Assembly (NCBI RefSeq): GCF_010233585.1
Contig: NZ_CP045997.1
Coordinates: forward strand, 5,089,284-5,153,283
Source of the DNA: Spirosoma endbachense
GTDB lineage: Bacteria; Bacteroidota; Bacteroidia; Cytophagales; Spirosomataceae
Length of the DNA stretch: 64,000 bases
Direction: 5' to 3'
Part shown: positions 29,185 through 39,036 of the stretch, piece by piece
Layout of the letters: every line of letters starts with the position of its first letter
Numbering within the stretch: the first letter of the stretch is position 1
Translations under genes and position numbers: made by a program
The notes under the pieces: model-generated
Database searches by the model: none
Seen by the model: only the letters and a program-made list of their open reading frames with translations
What the model was told of the DNA's origin: nothing

Positions 29185-30369
29185 ATGAGAATAAGCCGGA
29201 CTTGCTATTTTGCTATTGTAATTGTGGTAGCAGGAAGTCATTGGGTAAGAGCACAACAGGCGCATGTTAATCTGGACTGGAATCCTCAGAAGAATACCCA
29301 GAATCTGGTCCCGTTTGGCGCTAATCTGATTTCGCCTGACGTGCGCGATGATCATACAGTGACATTCCGGTTAAAAGTGCCTGATGCAAAGCAGGTTTCG
29401 CTAACCGGCGGGCCGCTTTTGCTGGCACTGGGGGCTAAAGATCCTATCCCATTTCAGAAAGCAGCCGATGGAATCTGGTCGTTGACCGTTGGGCCGGTTA
29501 AGCCCGATATTTACGTGTATAAATTCATTATTGACGGGCTAACTGTACCTGATCCGAATAATACCCTAACGGGCTTTGCCGACCAGCCCGGCTACAGCAA
29601 TCTGGTCGTTCATGGCGATGGCCCGGCTTATTACGATGCACGCCCTGTGCCACATGGAGTGGTTAGCCGTCATATCTATCATTCTGACGTACTTAAGGGC
29701 GAACGCGAAATCTACGTGTACACTCCACCTGGTTATACCCCGAAAAAGAAATACCCGGTACTTTATCTCATGGGCGGAAGTGGTGAACTGGCATCGACGT
29801 GGAGTATTGACGGGCGGGCCAATTTTATTGCTGATAATCTGATTGCTGAGGGTAAAATGGTGCCGATGCTGATTGCGATGCCCAATAATCAGGTAGTGCA
29901 CCGAAGCGATCCGAAGCATACTGAACAAACATTTCCGCTGATCGAGGAAGAGCTTAAAAAGCAGATTGTGCCCTTCATCGATAAAACATATAGTACACGC
30001 GCTGATCGAAAAGGCCGGGCATTGGCTGGTTTGTCGATGGGTGGTCGGCACACGCAGCTAGTGGGGCTTAAAAATCTGGATTTGTTTAGTTCGTTCGGTA
30101 TTCTGAGTGCAGGCGATCTGGAAACAGAGACTGTCAGTGCAGGTTTTCTGAACGATCCAGCAGCAAATCAAAAAGTTGACTACCTCCTGGTAGGTCAGGG
30201 AACTGGCGAAGTAACGACCATAGGAAAGCGAGCGGTTGCGCTGCACGAAGCCCTGCAAAATCACCAGATCAAACACGATTATTATGTAGGGGGCGATGGA
30301 GCACATGACTGGGGAACCTGGCGCCATTTGTTGTATTACAGGCTCCTGCCCAGCTTATGGCATAAGTAA
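29185..30369 (+). CDS. Exported esterase with N-terminal CBM48-like domain (Esterase D family)
   Basis: The 394-residue product has a signal peptide (to about VRAQQ), then an E-set/CBM48-like domain (about 45-150) and an enterochelin-esterase-like alpha/beta hydrolase with LAGLSMGGRH (Ser284) and GAHDWGTWRHLL (His374). This layout is that of bacterial feruloyl and acetyl-xylan esterases (CE1-type), so removal of acyl groups from plant polysaccharides is likely. It stands alone between regulatory and lipid genes; the GH9 cellulase is 9 kb away. Confidence 0.88.
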   Translation: MRISRTCYFAIVIVVAGSHWVRAQQAHVNLDWNPQKNTQNLVPFGANLISPDVRDDHTVTFRLKVPDAKQVSLTGGPLLLALGAKDPIPFQKAADGIWSLTVGPVKPDIYVYKFIIDGLTVPDPNNTLTGFADQPGYSNLVVHGDGPAYYDARPVPHGVVSRHIYHSDVLKGEREIYVYTPPGYTPKKKYPVLYLMGGSGELASTWSIDGRANFIADNLIAEGKMVPMLIAMPNNQVVHRSDPKHTEQTFPLIEEELKKQIVPFIDKTYSTRADRKGRALAGLSMGGRHTQLVGLKNLDLFSSFGILSAGDLETETVSAGFLNDPAANQKVDYLLVGQGTGEVTTIGKRAVALHEALQNHQIKHDYYVGGDGAHDWGTWRHLLYYRLLPSLWHK

Positions 30370-30407
30370 GAACTTTAGGTAAGGCCGTATAAAAACTAAA
30401 AACCCTT

Positions 30408-30435
30408 TTTGCACGTCGTAAACTCCATATATTTG
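30408..30435 (+). promoter_or_regulatory. Putative promoter of the signalling operon
   Basis: TTTG (30408-30411), 16 bases, then TATATTTG (30428-30435), an exact TAnnTTTG match. It lies about 155 bases before the first kinase gene, and no comparable element was seen between the later genes, so it may drive the whole cluster. Confidence 0.5.
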
Positions 30436-30590
30436 GATGCACCTACCTGGCTGCTATATCTTCACATAACAATTTCTGAATGTATTGCATTTAGAGTTTA
30501 GTAGTTCATAGCAAGCCCTCATAAATGCGTTCTCATCCAGAACAATCGCTATGCGATTCGATGCCAACGTTATAAACAGTTATTCTGAGT

Positions 30591-32177
30591 ATGGTTCTTA
30601 TTGTTGATGATAGGCCAGAGAATATTCTTCCGCTAAAAAAGATTTTAGAGCTTCATAAGTTTTCAGTCGATACCGCAGAATCAGGCGAAGAAGCGCTAAA
30701 AAAGATTCTTAAAACAAATTATTCCGTTATTATCCTGGACGTACAGATGCCCGGAATGGATGGCTTTGAAGTAGCCAATGCCATAACGGGGTTCAGCCGG
30801 TCAAAAGACACATCAATCATTTTTTTGTCGGCGGTCAATACCGAAAAGAAATTTATTACAAAAGGATACACCTCAGGCGGGGTCGATTATTTAACGAAAC
30901 CAGTTGATCCTGATATTCTGGTCTTAAAAGTTAAAACACTGCATCGGCTCTACGAACAGCAACAGGAGCTAAGAGCAGTTCAGGACTCACTGCGAAACGA
31001 AGTTGATGTAAGAAAGCAGGCCCAGGAAGAACTGGCGGATCGAATACAGGAGCTTCGGCTCGTATTGGCTTCACTGCCACAGATGGCGTTTACGGTCGCT
31101 ACTAATGGGCGAATCGAATATGTGAACGAGCATTGGTTTAGCTACTCGACCAACCAGACTGACTTTCCACAAACGCATCACGACGATGAAGACATTAGTA
31201 ACGAATGGCCGATCTATCTAGAAAAAGGAATTGAGTTTACGCGCGAAGTGCGTCTGAAGGAGATCGCTTCCGGAGCGTATAGATACCATCTTTTACGAAT
31301 CATACCCATAAAGCAACAGGATGTAATCGTGCGATGGGTCGGAACATTCACGGATATACATCCGCAAAAACTAGCTGCAGAGCTGCTTGAAGAACAGGTT
31401 GCAACCCGGACAAGAGAGCTATTGCTGAAAAATTCCGAGCTAGAAACCACAAACCATGAGCTTCAGCAATTTACCTGGGTCGTATCGCACGATTTAAAAG
31501 AACCGCTTCGTAAAATTCAGCTTCTTCATGACCTCATCAAAGAGAAATACCTGAAGGAAAACCCGGAAGCCATTTCGTATCTCGACCGATCGATCAGATC
31601 GTCGGCTCGTTTATCGGGTCTGATCGATGACCTGTTGTCGTATTCCCAATTGGCCATGCCTGCGGTGTTCAAGCCCACCGATCTAAATAAGTTGATTGAT
31701 GAAGTTCTGGTCGATTTTGAGGATACTATTAGCAAACAGAAAGCAATTATCACTATAGATACATTACCAATAATCGATACCATTCCGGGCCGGATCAGGC
31801 AGGTCTTTCAAAACCTGATCAGTAATGCGCTTAAGTTTTCCCGACAGGATGTTGCCCCGATTATTACAATTAGTGCAGAAATCATCGAGAGCAAGCAAAT
31901 CGATAGTGAGCCGGCGCCCGGCGGTAATTTTTGCCGCTTTCTAATATGTGACAATGGAATTGGATTCGACGAAAAGTTTCTGGACCGGATCTTCATCATT
32001 TTTCAACGGCTCAATAACCGGACCAGCTACGAAGGTACTGGTATTGGGCTGGCCATTGCTAAAAAGAATATCGATAAGCATAATGGGCTCATTTCGGCCA
32101 AAAGCCGTGTGGGCGAAGGAACATGTTTCATCCTTATTCTACCTGTTCATCAAGTGAATGAGCCCATTGTTAACTAA
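30591..32177 (+). CDS. Cytoplasmic response-regulator/histidine-kinase hybrid (REC-PAS-HisKA-HATPase)
   Basis: A 528-residue protein with an N-terminal receiver (VLIVDDRPENI, phosphoacceptor Asp50 in ILDVQMPGMDG, Lys in YLTKPVDP), a short coiled coil, a PAS-like region (about 155-270), HisKA with His300 in VVSHDLKEPLRKI and an ATPase with NLISNALKF, DNGIGF and GTGIGLAIAKK. It has no membrane segment. Receiver-first kinases usually take phosphate from another kinase and relay it. First gene of a five-gene run with gaps of 23, 64, 12 and -19 bases. Confidence 0.93.
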   Translation: MVLIVDDRPENILPLKKILELHKFSVDTAESGEEALKKILKTNYSVIILDVQMPGMDGFEVANAITGFSRSKDTSIIFLSAVNTEKKFITKGYTSGGVDYLTKPVDPDILVLKVKTLHRLYEQQQELRAVQDSLRNEVDVRKQAQEELADRIQELRLVLASLPQMAFTVATNGRIEYVNEHWFSYSTNQTDFPQTHHDDEDISNEWPIYLEKGIEFTREVRLKEIASGAYRYHLLRIIPIKQQDVIVRWVGTFTDIHPQKLAAELLEEQVATRTRELLLKNSELETTNHELQQFTWVVSHDLKEPLRKIQLLHDLIKEKYLKENPEAISYLDRSIRSSARLSGLIDDLLSYSQLAMPAVFKPTDLNKLIDEVLVDFEDTISKQKAIITIDTLPIIDTIPGRIRQVFQNLISNALKFSRQDVAPIITISAEIIESKQIDSEPAPGGNFCRFLICDNGIGFDEKFLDRIFIIFQRLNNRTSYEGTGIGLAIAKKNIDKHNGLISAKSRVGEGTCFILILPVHQVNEPIVN

Positions 32178-32200
32178 TAAGCGTTTATTAACCCGTAATT

Positions 32201-35200
32201 ATGCCCAGGTTCTCGACGTCAAATTCTGTCATAAGGCAACTGCAGATTGTTTTTTCGGTCTCCATCGTGTTGTTAGTTGTCAGCCTTTTTGCTGCCTATT
32301 ATAGCATTCAAAAGCTAATTACAAACTCCCAGCTGGTCAATCATACCAATCAGGTTTTGATTGAAGCCGAGAATATAATTTCATACGCGAAAGATGCGGA
32401 AACTGGTCAACGAGGCTATCTGATTACACGTGATCCCACATTTTTACAGCCGTATAACGGAGCCTACGACAAAGTGCGTTCCAGTTATAATACAGTGAAT
32501 GAACTGACCACCGATAATGCGACTCAACAAAAAACGCTTTCAGGAATAAAGTCCCTGTATGAGGCAAAGTTTACTCAGATGCAGCGGGTTATTGACTTGG
32601 CGAGACGTTATAGTGCCTTTATGAGAGATACCTCAGCGCGTAATGACGAAATGGTGCGGGGTAAAAAGATTATGGACGATCTCAGGGCACTGGTTAATCG
32701 GGTGAAAACCGACGAAACGAAAATACTTGAAACGCGTATCCAGCAACAGCAGGTTTACATTACCTACACGCCTTTTCTGTTGTTGGTAGCGGCTGCGATC
32801 TCTATAATGATCACCATCAGCACCTACATACGGATTAAAAAGGACCTTGATGACAGAATCGCGAACCAGTTAGAAGCCGAGGAAAAATACAGAGAAACAA
32901 CGGAGCGTATCAATGTGATGGAAGACATCACAACCGACATTGCGGAAGGTAATTATTCGGTGAGAAGCCAGGATATCCGGGATGATGAGCTGGGAAGGAT
33001 CGGTAATGCGCTCAACACAATGGCAGCCGCGCTCGAAAGTACATTCCGCGATTTGAACGCTAAAAATTGGCTGCAAACAGGAACGCTGACCGTAAGCGAA
33101 GCGATACGTGGTGAGCGGGATCTGCAAAAACTGGCAGGCAATTTGATAACGGCCATCAACGAGTATTTGAATGCACCACTAGGAACGGTTTACATTATTG
33201 ACAATGCGTCGAACTTTAAATTGATAGGTAGTTATGCCGCCAATAATGCCCCGCCTACTGTTATATCGGGCGAAGGACTGATCGGGCAGGCCATAAAAAG
33301 TAAAAAGACACTGATTGTTCATGATCTGCCCGAATCGTATTTGACCGTAAATTCTTCGTTAGGAAGTACGTCGCCCGCTTCCGTAATCATCGCTCCCTTA
33401 ATATATGCCGATGTATGCATCGGCGCGATTGAAATAGGACTCTTACGAAAGCCTGACCCATTGGAAATAAGCTTTTTAGAGTCAAATCTGGATGCGTTGG
33501 CAATTGGCGTAAATTCGGCGCTGGATTACGTTAAACTTCAGAATTTTCTGGAAGAGACGCAGGCTCAGTCGGAAGAGCTTCAGGCTCAACACAATGAGCT
33601 TGAAAACGTCAACGCCGAACTGGAAGCTCAGGCACAAAAACTTCAGGCTTCTGAGGAAGAATTGCGGGTGCAGCAGGAAGAACTGCAACAGACCAATGCC
33701 GAACTGGAAGAAAGAAGTGTGTTGCTCGAGGAGAAAAACGAAGAAATTCAGAGAAAGGCCGAAGAACTGGAAATAAGCACGCGGTATAAGTCGGAGTTTC
33801 TGGCCAATATGTCGCATGAATTGCGTACACCACTCAATTCAATCTTATTACTGAGCCGATTATTGTCAGAAAACAATGAAGAAAACCTGACATTGGATCA
33901 GGTTGACTACGCAAAAGTTATTCAGTCTTCGGGAAATGGTTTGCTCGGATTAATCGATGAGATTCTGGATCTGTCGAAAATTGAGGCTGGCCAGATGAAG
34001 CTCGAATACCTCGACGTATCTGTTCAGGAAATAACCGATGAACTCCAGTCTTTATTCGGGCCGCTGGCCGACGAAAAACAGCTGGAATTTAAAGTCGACA
34101 TAGCCCCGAACGTACCAACGGTTATTGAAACCGACAAGATGCGGGTCGGGCAAATACTTAAAAACCTGATCTCCAATGCCCTTAAATTTACCTCAAAAGG
34201 GTCCGTTACGCTTACTATAAAAAGATCTCCACTGACCGATGCGTCATTGCTGCTGGAAGTTAAAGACACCGGGATTGGCATACCGCCCGAAAAGCAGCAA
34301 CTGATTTTTGAAGCGTTCCAGCAGGCCGACGGGTCAACTAAACGGAAATATGGCGGAACAGGTCTCGGCCTGTCTATCAGTCGTGAACTGGCGAAACTAT
34401 TGGGGGGCGAAATTACGCTGACCAGTAAGGTGAATGAGGGAAGTACCTTTACGGTGCAATTGCCACTAGCAAACGTACACGGCGCCGTATCAACCGAACC
34501 CACCTATGTAAGCAGAAGCCCGGAACCAGCTCCAATTCCGGCAATAGAGGCAGAAGAACCTGAAGCGGTTAATAAATTTATCAGTACGGTCATTCCTGAG
34601 TCGATTCCTGACGACCGAAATGCGATTACCGCTACTGATAAAACAATCCTGATTATTGAGGACGACACCAACTTCGCCAAATCATTACTGGACTACTCGC
34701 GTAAGAAAGGGTATAAAGTCATCGTGGCAGTGCGGGGCGACGAAGGGCTAAGGCTGGCCAGTATCTACAAACCACTGGGTATTCTGCTCGACATTCAGTT
34801 GCCGATCATGAGTGGCTGGCAGGTTATGGACGCTTTAAAAGCTGATCCGCAAACCCGACATATTCCGGTGCACATTATGTCGTCGCACAAGCTGAAGAAA
34901 GAGAGCCTGTTGAAAGGTGCTATTGATTTTGTTGATAAGCCAGTGGCCTTCGAACAAATGCAGGAGGTCTTTAAAAAAATTGAGTATGTTTTGAACCGCA
35001 CGGCTAAAAAAGTGCTGATTATTGAAGATAATCCGAAGCATGCCAAAGCATTGGCGTATTTTCTGGAAACATTTAACATTAATTCCGAGCTGAAAAGCAA
35101 TATAAGCGAAGGAGTAGAAGCCTTAAAGCGGGAAGAAATAGAATGTGTTATTCTGGATATGGGAATTCCGGATAAAAAGTCATACGATACCCTCGAAGAA

Positions 35201-35818
35201 GTCAAGAAGAACCCAGGTCTTGAAAATCTGCCAATTATCATCTTCACCGGGAAAAGTTTATCAATGGCTGAAGAATTAAAAATTAAAAAATATGCAGATT
35301 CTATTATCGTAAAAACGGCTCATTCATACCAGCGTATGCTAGACGAAGTTTCACTTTTTCTGCATCTGGTCGATGAAAATAAAAAATCATCAGGCACGCA
35401 AACGAATAAAAAGAAACTGGGTGCTTTAAGTCAGATATTGACGAATAAAACGGTACTGATTGCTGATGATGATGTCCGAAATATATTCTCACTATCGAAG
35501 GCGCTGGAAAATTATAAGATGAACGTCATTACAGCGCTTGATGGGAAAGAAGCACTCCTGAAATTACAGGAAAATCCAACTATAAATTTAGTCTTGCTGG
35601 ATATGATGATGCCGCAAATGGATGGCTATGAAACAGCTAAAAAAATACGTGAGCATTATCAATGGAAATCGCTGCCTATAATTGCGGTAACGGCCAAAGC
35701 AATGACTGGTGATCGGGAGCGATGCATTCAGGCTGGCGCATCAGATTATATTACGAAACCAGTTGATATCGATCAATTGATGTCTTTATTACGCGTCTGG
35801 CTTTATGAGCGGTCTTAA
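32201..35818 (+). CDS. CHASE3-HAMP-GAF hybrid histidine kinase with three receivers
   Basis: A 1205-residue membrane sensor. Order: TM1 (16-36), CHASE3 sensor (about 40-187, with DAETGQRGYLIT), TM2 (188-211), HAMP (about 225-275), GAF (about 300-430), long Glu/Gln-rich coiled coil (435-525), HisKA with His539 in MSHELRTPLNS, ATPase (G1 DTGIGIP at 689, G2 GGTGLGLSIS at 718), then receivers with Asp864, Asp986 and Asp1134. Receiver 2 is divergent (LDMGIPDKKSYDT). All three acceptor aspartates are kept, so a multistep relay is likely. It lies 23 bases after the REC-PAS kinase and is followed by a single receiver, CheR and CheB. Confidence 0.94.
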   Translation: MPRFSTSNSVIRQLQIVFSVSIVLLVVSLFAAYYSIQKLITNSQLVNHTNQVLIEAENIISYAKDAETGQRGYLITRDPTFLQPYNGAYDKVRSSYNTVNELTTDNATQQKTLSGIKSLYEAKFTQMQRVIDLARRYSAFMRDTSARNDEMVRGKKIMDDLRALVNRVKTDETKILETRIQQQQVYITYTPFLLLVAAAISIMITISTYIRIKKDLDDRIANQLEAEEKYRETTERINVMEDITTDIAEGNYSVRSQDIRDDELGRIGNALNTMAAALESTFRDLNAKNWLQTGTLTVSEAIRGERDLQKLAGNLITAINEYLNAPLGTVYIIDNASNFKLIGSYAANNAPPTVISGEGLIGQAIKSKKTLIVHDLPESYLTVNSSLGSTSPASVIIAPLIYADVCIGAIEIGLLRKPDPLEISFLESNLDALAIGVNSALDYVKLQNFLEETQAQSEELQAQHNELENVNAELEAQAQKLQASEEELRVQQEELQQTNAELEERSVLLEEKNEEIQRKAEELEISTRYKSEFLANMSHELRTPLNSILLLSRLLSENNEENLTLDQVDYAKVIQSSGNGLLGLIDEILDLSKIEAGQMKLEYLDVSVQEITDELQSLFGPLADEKQLEFKVDIAPNVPTVIETDKMRVGQILKNLISNALKFTSKGSVTLTIKRSPLTDASLLLEVKDTGIGIPPEKQQLIFEAFQQADGSTKRKYGGTGLGLSISRELAKLLGGEITLTSKVNEGSTFTVQLPLANVHGAVSTEPTYVSRSPEPAPIPAIEAEEPEAVNKFISTVIPESIPDDRNAITATDKTILIIEDDTNFAKSLLDYSRKKGYKVIVAVRGDEGLRLASIYKPLGILLDIQLPIMSGWQVMDALKADPQTRHIPVHIMSSHKLKKESLLKGAIDFVDKPVAFEQMQEVFKKIEYVLNRTAKKVLIIEDNPKHAKALAYFLETFNINSELKSNISEGVEALKREEIECVILDMGIPDKKSYDTLEEVKKNPGLENLPIIIFTGKSLSMAEELKIKKYADSIIVKTAHSYQRMLDEVSLFLHLVDENKKSSGTQTNKKKLGALSQILTNKTVLIADDDVRNIFSLSKALENYKMNVITALDGKEALLKLQENPTINLVLLDMMMPQMDGYETAKKIREHYQWKSLPIIAVTAKAMTGDRERCIQAGASDYITKPVDIDQLMSLLRVWLYERS

Positions 35819-35882
35819 TTGAGTATACTACCTGTAATTCTTACGCTTTAGCTGGTCTGGAGCCCTGATCAAACAAGAGAAA

Positions 35883-36248
35883 ATGGTTAAAAAACGTGTA
35901 TTAATCATTGATGATGATGCAAGAAATATTTTTGCATTGACTGCTACACTAAAAGCAAAATCATTTGATTGCATAGCCTGCAATAGCGCGCAGGAAGCGC
36001 TCGATTTATTAAAGACTGATGAAACTTTAGATGTCATTCTGATCGATATGATGATGCCCGAAATGGATGGCTACGAAGCAATTCCCCGCATTAAAAATAT
36101 TGAAAAGCGACGTCATACGCCCATCATTGCGGTTACTGCGCAGGCAATGGTGGGTGATCGGGAGAAGTGTTTACAGGCCGGAGCAACCGATTACATCGCT
36201 AAGCCTGTCGATGTGGATAGATTATTGCAACTATTACTACGTGTTTAA
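35883..36248 (+). CDS. Single-domain response regulator
   Basis: A 121-residue receiver with VLIIDDDARNIFAL, Asp55 in LIDMMMPEMDGYE, TAQAM and YIAKPVDVDRL. It strongly resembles the third receiver of the preceding kinase (DDxxRNIF, MMMPxMDGYE, KPVD), which suggests a duplication and a shared phosphodonor. There is no output domain, so it should act through protein contact, possibly with the CheR encoded next. Confidence 0.93.
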   Translation: MVKKRVLIIDDDARNIFALTATLKAKSFDCIACNSAQEALDLLKTDETLDVILIDMMMPEMDGYEAIPRIKNIEKRRHTPIIAVTAQAMVGDREKCLQAGATDYIAKPVDVDRLLQLLLRV

Positions 36249-36260
36249 TTGGATTACGTA

Positions 36261-37070
36261 ATGATAGAAGAGGCCGAAGTTGACATATTAGTGAATGATC
36301 TGTATGAATTATATGGATATGACTTTTCCAATTATTCCAGAGCATCGCTGAAGAGACGAATAATCCGGCTTTGTACGCTGGATAAATTTCCAAGCTTTGC
36401 CGAGTTCAGACATCGTGTGCGATCCGATGCGGATTATCTGAAACGGTTTGTGGAAGAAATTACCGTGACTGTTACCGAGATGTTTCGCGATCCTCTGTTC
36501 TATAAATGCCTTAGAGCAGAAGTATTAACTACATTGGCTGCCAAACCATTTATTCGCATATGGCATGCAGGCTGTTCGACAGGCGAAGAAGTTTTTTCAA
36601 TGGCTATTTTGCTAAAAGAAGCTAAGCTTCTGCATAAATCATTGATCTATGCTACTGATTTAAATCCGGCGGCACTCGAAAAAGCAAGAAATGGCATTTT
36701 CCCGCTGGCTCACATGAAACAGTATTCAGAAAATTATATAGAATCTGGTGGGATAAATGATTTCTCAGCTTACTATACGGCCCAATATGGTCAGGTGAAA
36801 TTTGATGAGAAATTATCAGAAAAAATGATTTTCTCAATCCATAATTTAGTCTCTGATCGATCATTCAATGAATTTGATTTAATCCTTTGCCGAAACGTAT
36901 TAATCTATTTTGATAAGCCTTTGCAGGATCGTGTATTTGATTTGTTTGATGAGAGTTTAGCCCAGCTTGGCTATCTGGCGCTAGGCTCAAAGGAAACACT
37001 AAAATTTTCGATGGTTAAATTAAAATATAAGCAATTAGGTAAGGAAAAAATATGGCGGAAAATAGGTTAA
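36261..37070 (+). CDS. cheR: CheR-type protein-glutamate methyltransferase
   Basis: A 269-residue SAM-dependent methyltransferase with the N-terminal CheR helix bundle (YDFSNYSRASLKRRI), VTEMFRDPLFY, the SAM loop IWHAGCSTGEEVFS, and DLILCRNVLIYFDKPLQ. The ATG at 36261 is preferred over a TTG at 36249. It lacks the TPR tail of some CheR proteins. Its last 19 bases overlap cheB, implying coupled translation. No methyl-accepting protein is in the window, so the methylated target is unknown. Confidence 0.94.
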   Translation: MIEEAEVDILVNDLYELYGYDFSNYSRASLKRRIIRLCTLDKFPSFAEFRHRVRSDADYLKRFVEEITVTVTEMFRDPLFYKCLRAEVLTTLAAKPFIRIWHAGCSTGEEVFSMAILLKEAKLLHKSLIYATDLNPAALEKARNGIFPLAHMKQYSENYIESGGINDFSAYYTAQYGQVKFDEKLSEKMIFSIHNLVSDRSFNEFDLILCRNVLIYFDKPLQDRVFDLFDESLAQLGYLALGSKETLKFSMVKLKYKQLGKEKIWRKIG

Positions 37071-37636
37071 ATAATCCTGTTAAAGCTGTTGTCATTGGCG
37101 GTTCTGCCGGTAGCCTTGATGTTTTATTAAAGCTATTGCCAGCCTTACAACCTATTGTATCATTTACGGCAATAATTGTATTGCATCGCAAAAATTCCGG
37201 TGATTCTACCTTAGAGGATTTACTGGCAGGTAGAACAACTATTCCTGTTCGGGAGATAGAAGATAAAGACACGCTTAGGCCGGATATTATTTATGTGGCA
37301 CCTGCAGACTATCATCTCTTAATCGAAAAAAATCTGACGTTTTCGCTGGATGATTCAGAAAAAGTAAACTACAGTCGACCTTCGCTGGATGTAACGTTTG
37401 AGTCGGCTGCCGATGTATACGGTGATTCTTTGGTTGGCATTTTATTGTCGGGGGCCAATTCCGATGGCACCAATGGCCTTATGGCCATCAAAAAAGCAGG
37501 TGGGATCACGATTGCTCAGAAACCCGAAACAGCACAGTCTGCCTTTATGCCTCAGCAGGCCATTTTTAATGTTCCCATTGATTTTATTCTGGACATACCT
37601 GAATTGATTTCTTTTATCAATTCATTAAATAAGTAA
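37052..37636 (+). CDS. cheB: Stand-alone CheB methylesterase domain
   Basis: A 194-residue CheB catalytic domain with the triad Ser18 (GGSAGS), His45 (VLHRKNSG) and Asp138 (LLSGANSDGTNG). It lacks the N-terminal receiver that controls E. coli CheB, so regulation must come from a partner, perhaps the separate receivers encoded upstream. It should remove methyl groups added by the adjacent CheR or deamidate glutamine. Last gene of the signalling run. Confidence 0.94.
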   Translation: MAENRLNNPVKAVVIGGSAGSLDVLLKLLPALQPIVSFTAIIVLHRKNSGDSTLEDLLAGRTTIPVREIEDKDTLRPDIIYVAPADYHLLIEKNLTFSLDDSEKVNYSRPSLDVTFESAADVYGDSLVGILLSGANSDGTNGLMAIKKAGGITIAQKPETAQSAFMPQQAIFNVPIDFILDIPELISFINSLNK

Positions 37637-37965
37637 TTGTAATAGCGCGCTTTAGACCAGCCTTAAAGATAATGCCAACGTTCGTCGAACAAAGTCCTGA
37701 TGAGCTTTAGGCTGATATACCGCTTATTTACGATCCGTTCGGGAGTTGATATAAGTAAACACTCTGCCGAACTGTCCGACAGGAAATAAAGCCGGGCGTA
37801 GGCGTAAGCTATATTAATGGAAGTCATTCCGGAGAGTGAGCTCACTCTTGAAAGACTTTACCAGGAGGGATACATTGGCAATGGGGTAGAATGGCCAGGG
37901 TTAAACTCTTTATGGCCTTGACTATAAATCTTGAAACGCGTCAACACCAATCTGCCAAAGTCCCC
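37637..37965. other. 329-base intergenic region
   Basis: No convincing gene. A 60-codon minus-strand frame (37663-37845) and a 34-codon plus-strand frame beginning at 37816 show no recognisable family pattern. No clear terminator or full promoter consensus was found. Confidence 0.35.
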
Positions 37966-39012
37966 ATGAGTCCGCAAAATGACCCCATTGATTTATCAGA
38001 AATAATTAACCTGTTTGATGTTGAGCGGTTGGCAGTTGGCAACATGACCAAAATGGCCTACGAATACGTAGCCAGCGGAGCCGCTGACGAATTTTCACTC
38101 CGATGGAACCGTCAGGCGCTGGATGCCATAAAACTAAACACAAGAGTGCTTGTGGATGTCGGCGAAATCGATACCCGCATTTCGCTGTTGGGGCTCGACT
38201 TGCCCTATCCGATTCTGATTGCCCCCACCGCTTACCATAAAATCATGCACCCGGAAGGCGAACTGGCCACCGCTCAGGGTGCTGGCGATGCTTCGGCTAT
38301 TTATGTCGTTAGTTCATTTACCACCACACCCCTTAGCGAAATAGCCCGCGTAGCAACACAACCTTTGTGGTTTCAACTCTACGTGAGAGACGACAGGGAA
38401 CTTACCAGGGCACTCATTCAGGAAGCTGAAGCACAGGGTTGCCGGGCGCTTTGCGTTACAGTTGATACACCCGTTGCTGGTGTCCGCAACCGTCAGCAAC
38501 GGGTTGAATTTGCAATGCCGGAAGGTGTGAGAACACCCCATATGGCTGACGCCTTTGCGCTGACAAAATCCCTGACCTGGAAAGACATCGAGTGGTTACA
38601 ATCATTTGTAAAAATTCCCCTTCTGCTCAAAGGTATTTTGAATCCTGACGACGCCGACATAGCAGTTCAGTCGGGCGTTTCGGGCATTATTGTGTCCAAC
38701 CACGGCGGACGGAATCTAGACACGGTGCCCGCTACAATTGAAGCACTTCCCCGTATTGCCGAAACCGTAAACAAGCGAGTCCCGATCTTAATGGACGGTG
38801 GCATCCGACGGGGGACGGATGTGTTGAAAGCCATTGCGCTGGGTGCGAATGCAGTATTGGTAGGGAAGCCCATTTGTTTTGGTCTGGCCTGTGGTGGAGC
38901 AGCAGGCGTATCGAAAGTGCTGACTATACTCCGAACCGAACTTGAACTGGCTATGGCTTTGACCGGCAGAGCAACGATTTCGAGTATCGATCATTCCGTG
39001 ATTTGGCAATAA
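37966..39012 (+). CDS. FMN-dependent alpha-hydroxy acid oxidase/dehydrogenase
   Basis: A 348-residue TIM-barrel flavoenzyme oxidising L-2-hydroxy acids such as lactate or glycolate. Motifs: YEYVASGAADEFSLRWNR (FMN site), PILIAPTAYHKIMHPEGE, the catalytic SNHGGRNLD (His246, Arg249) and LMDGGIRRGTDVLKAIALGA. ATG 37966 matches the family N-terminus (IDLSEIINLFDVERLA); in-frame starts at 37891 and 37912 would add an unconserved tail. No membrane segment, so an oxidase or quinone-independent role is more likely than LldD, but this is unproven. Confidence 0.9.
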   Translation: MSPQNDPIDLSEIINLFDVERLAVGNMTKMAYEYVASGAADEFSLRWNRQALDAIKLNTRVLVDVGEIDTRISLLGLDLPYPILIAPTAYHKIMHPEGELATAQGAGDASAIYVVSSFTTTPLSEIARVATQPLWFQLYVRDDRELTRALIQEAEAQGCRALCVTVDTPVAGVRNRQQRVEFAMPEGVRTPHMADAFALTKSLTWKDIEWLQSFVKIPLLLKGILNPDDADIAVQSGVSGIIVSNHGGRNLDTVPATIEALPRIAETVNKRVPILMDGGIRRGTDVLKAIALGANAVLVGKPICFGLACGGAAGVSKVLTILRTELELAMALTGRATISSIDHSVIWQ

Positions 39013-39036
39013 TGCCTACAAAGTGGCTTGTCTGGT

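Noticed and set aside
37663..37845. 60-codon minus-strand frame in the cheB to oxidase gap
   Set aside because: No family pattern, no promoter and no conserved neighbour; treated as chance.
37816..37920. 34-codon plus-strand frame just before the hydroxyacid oxidase
   Set aside because: Short, unrecognised, and overlaps the possible leader of the oxidase gene.
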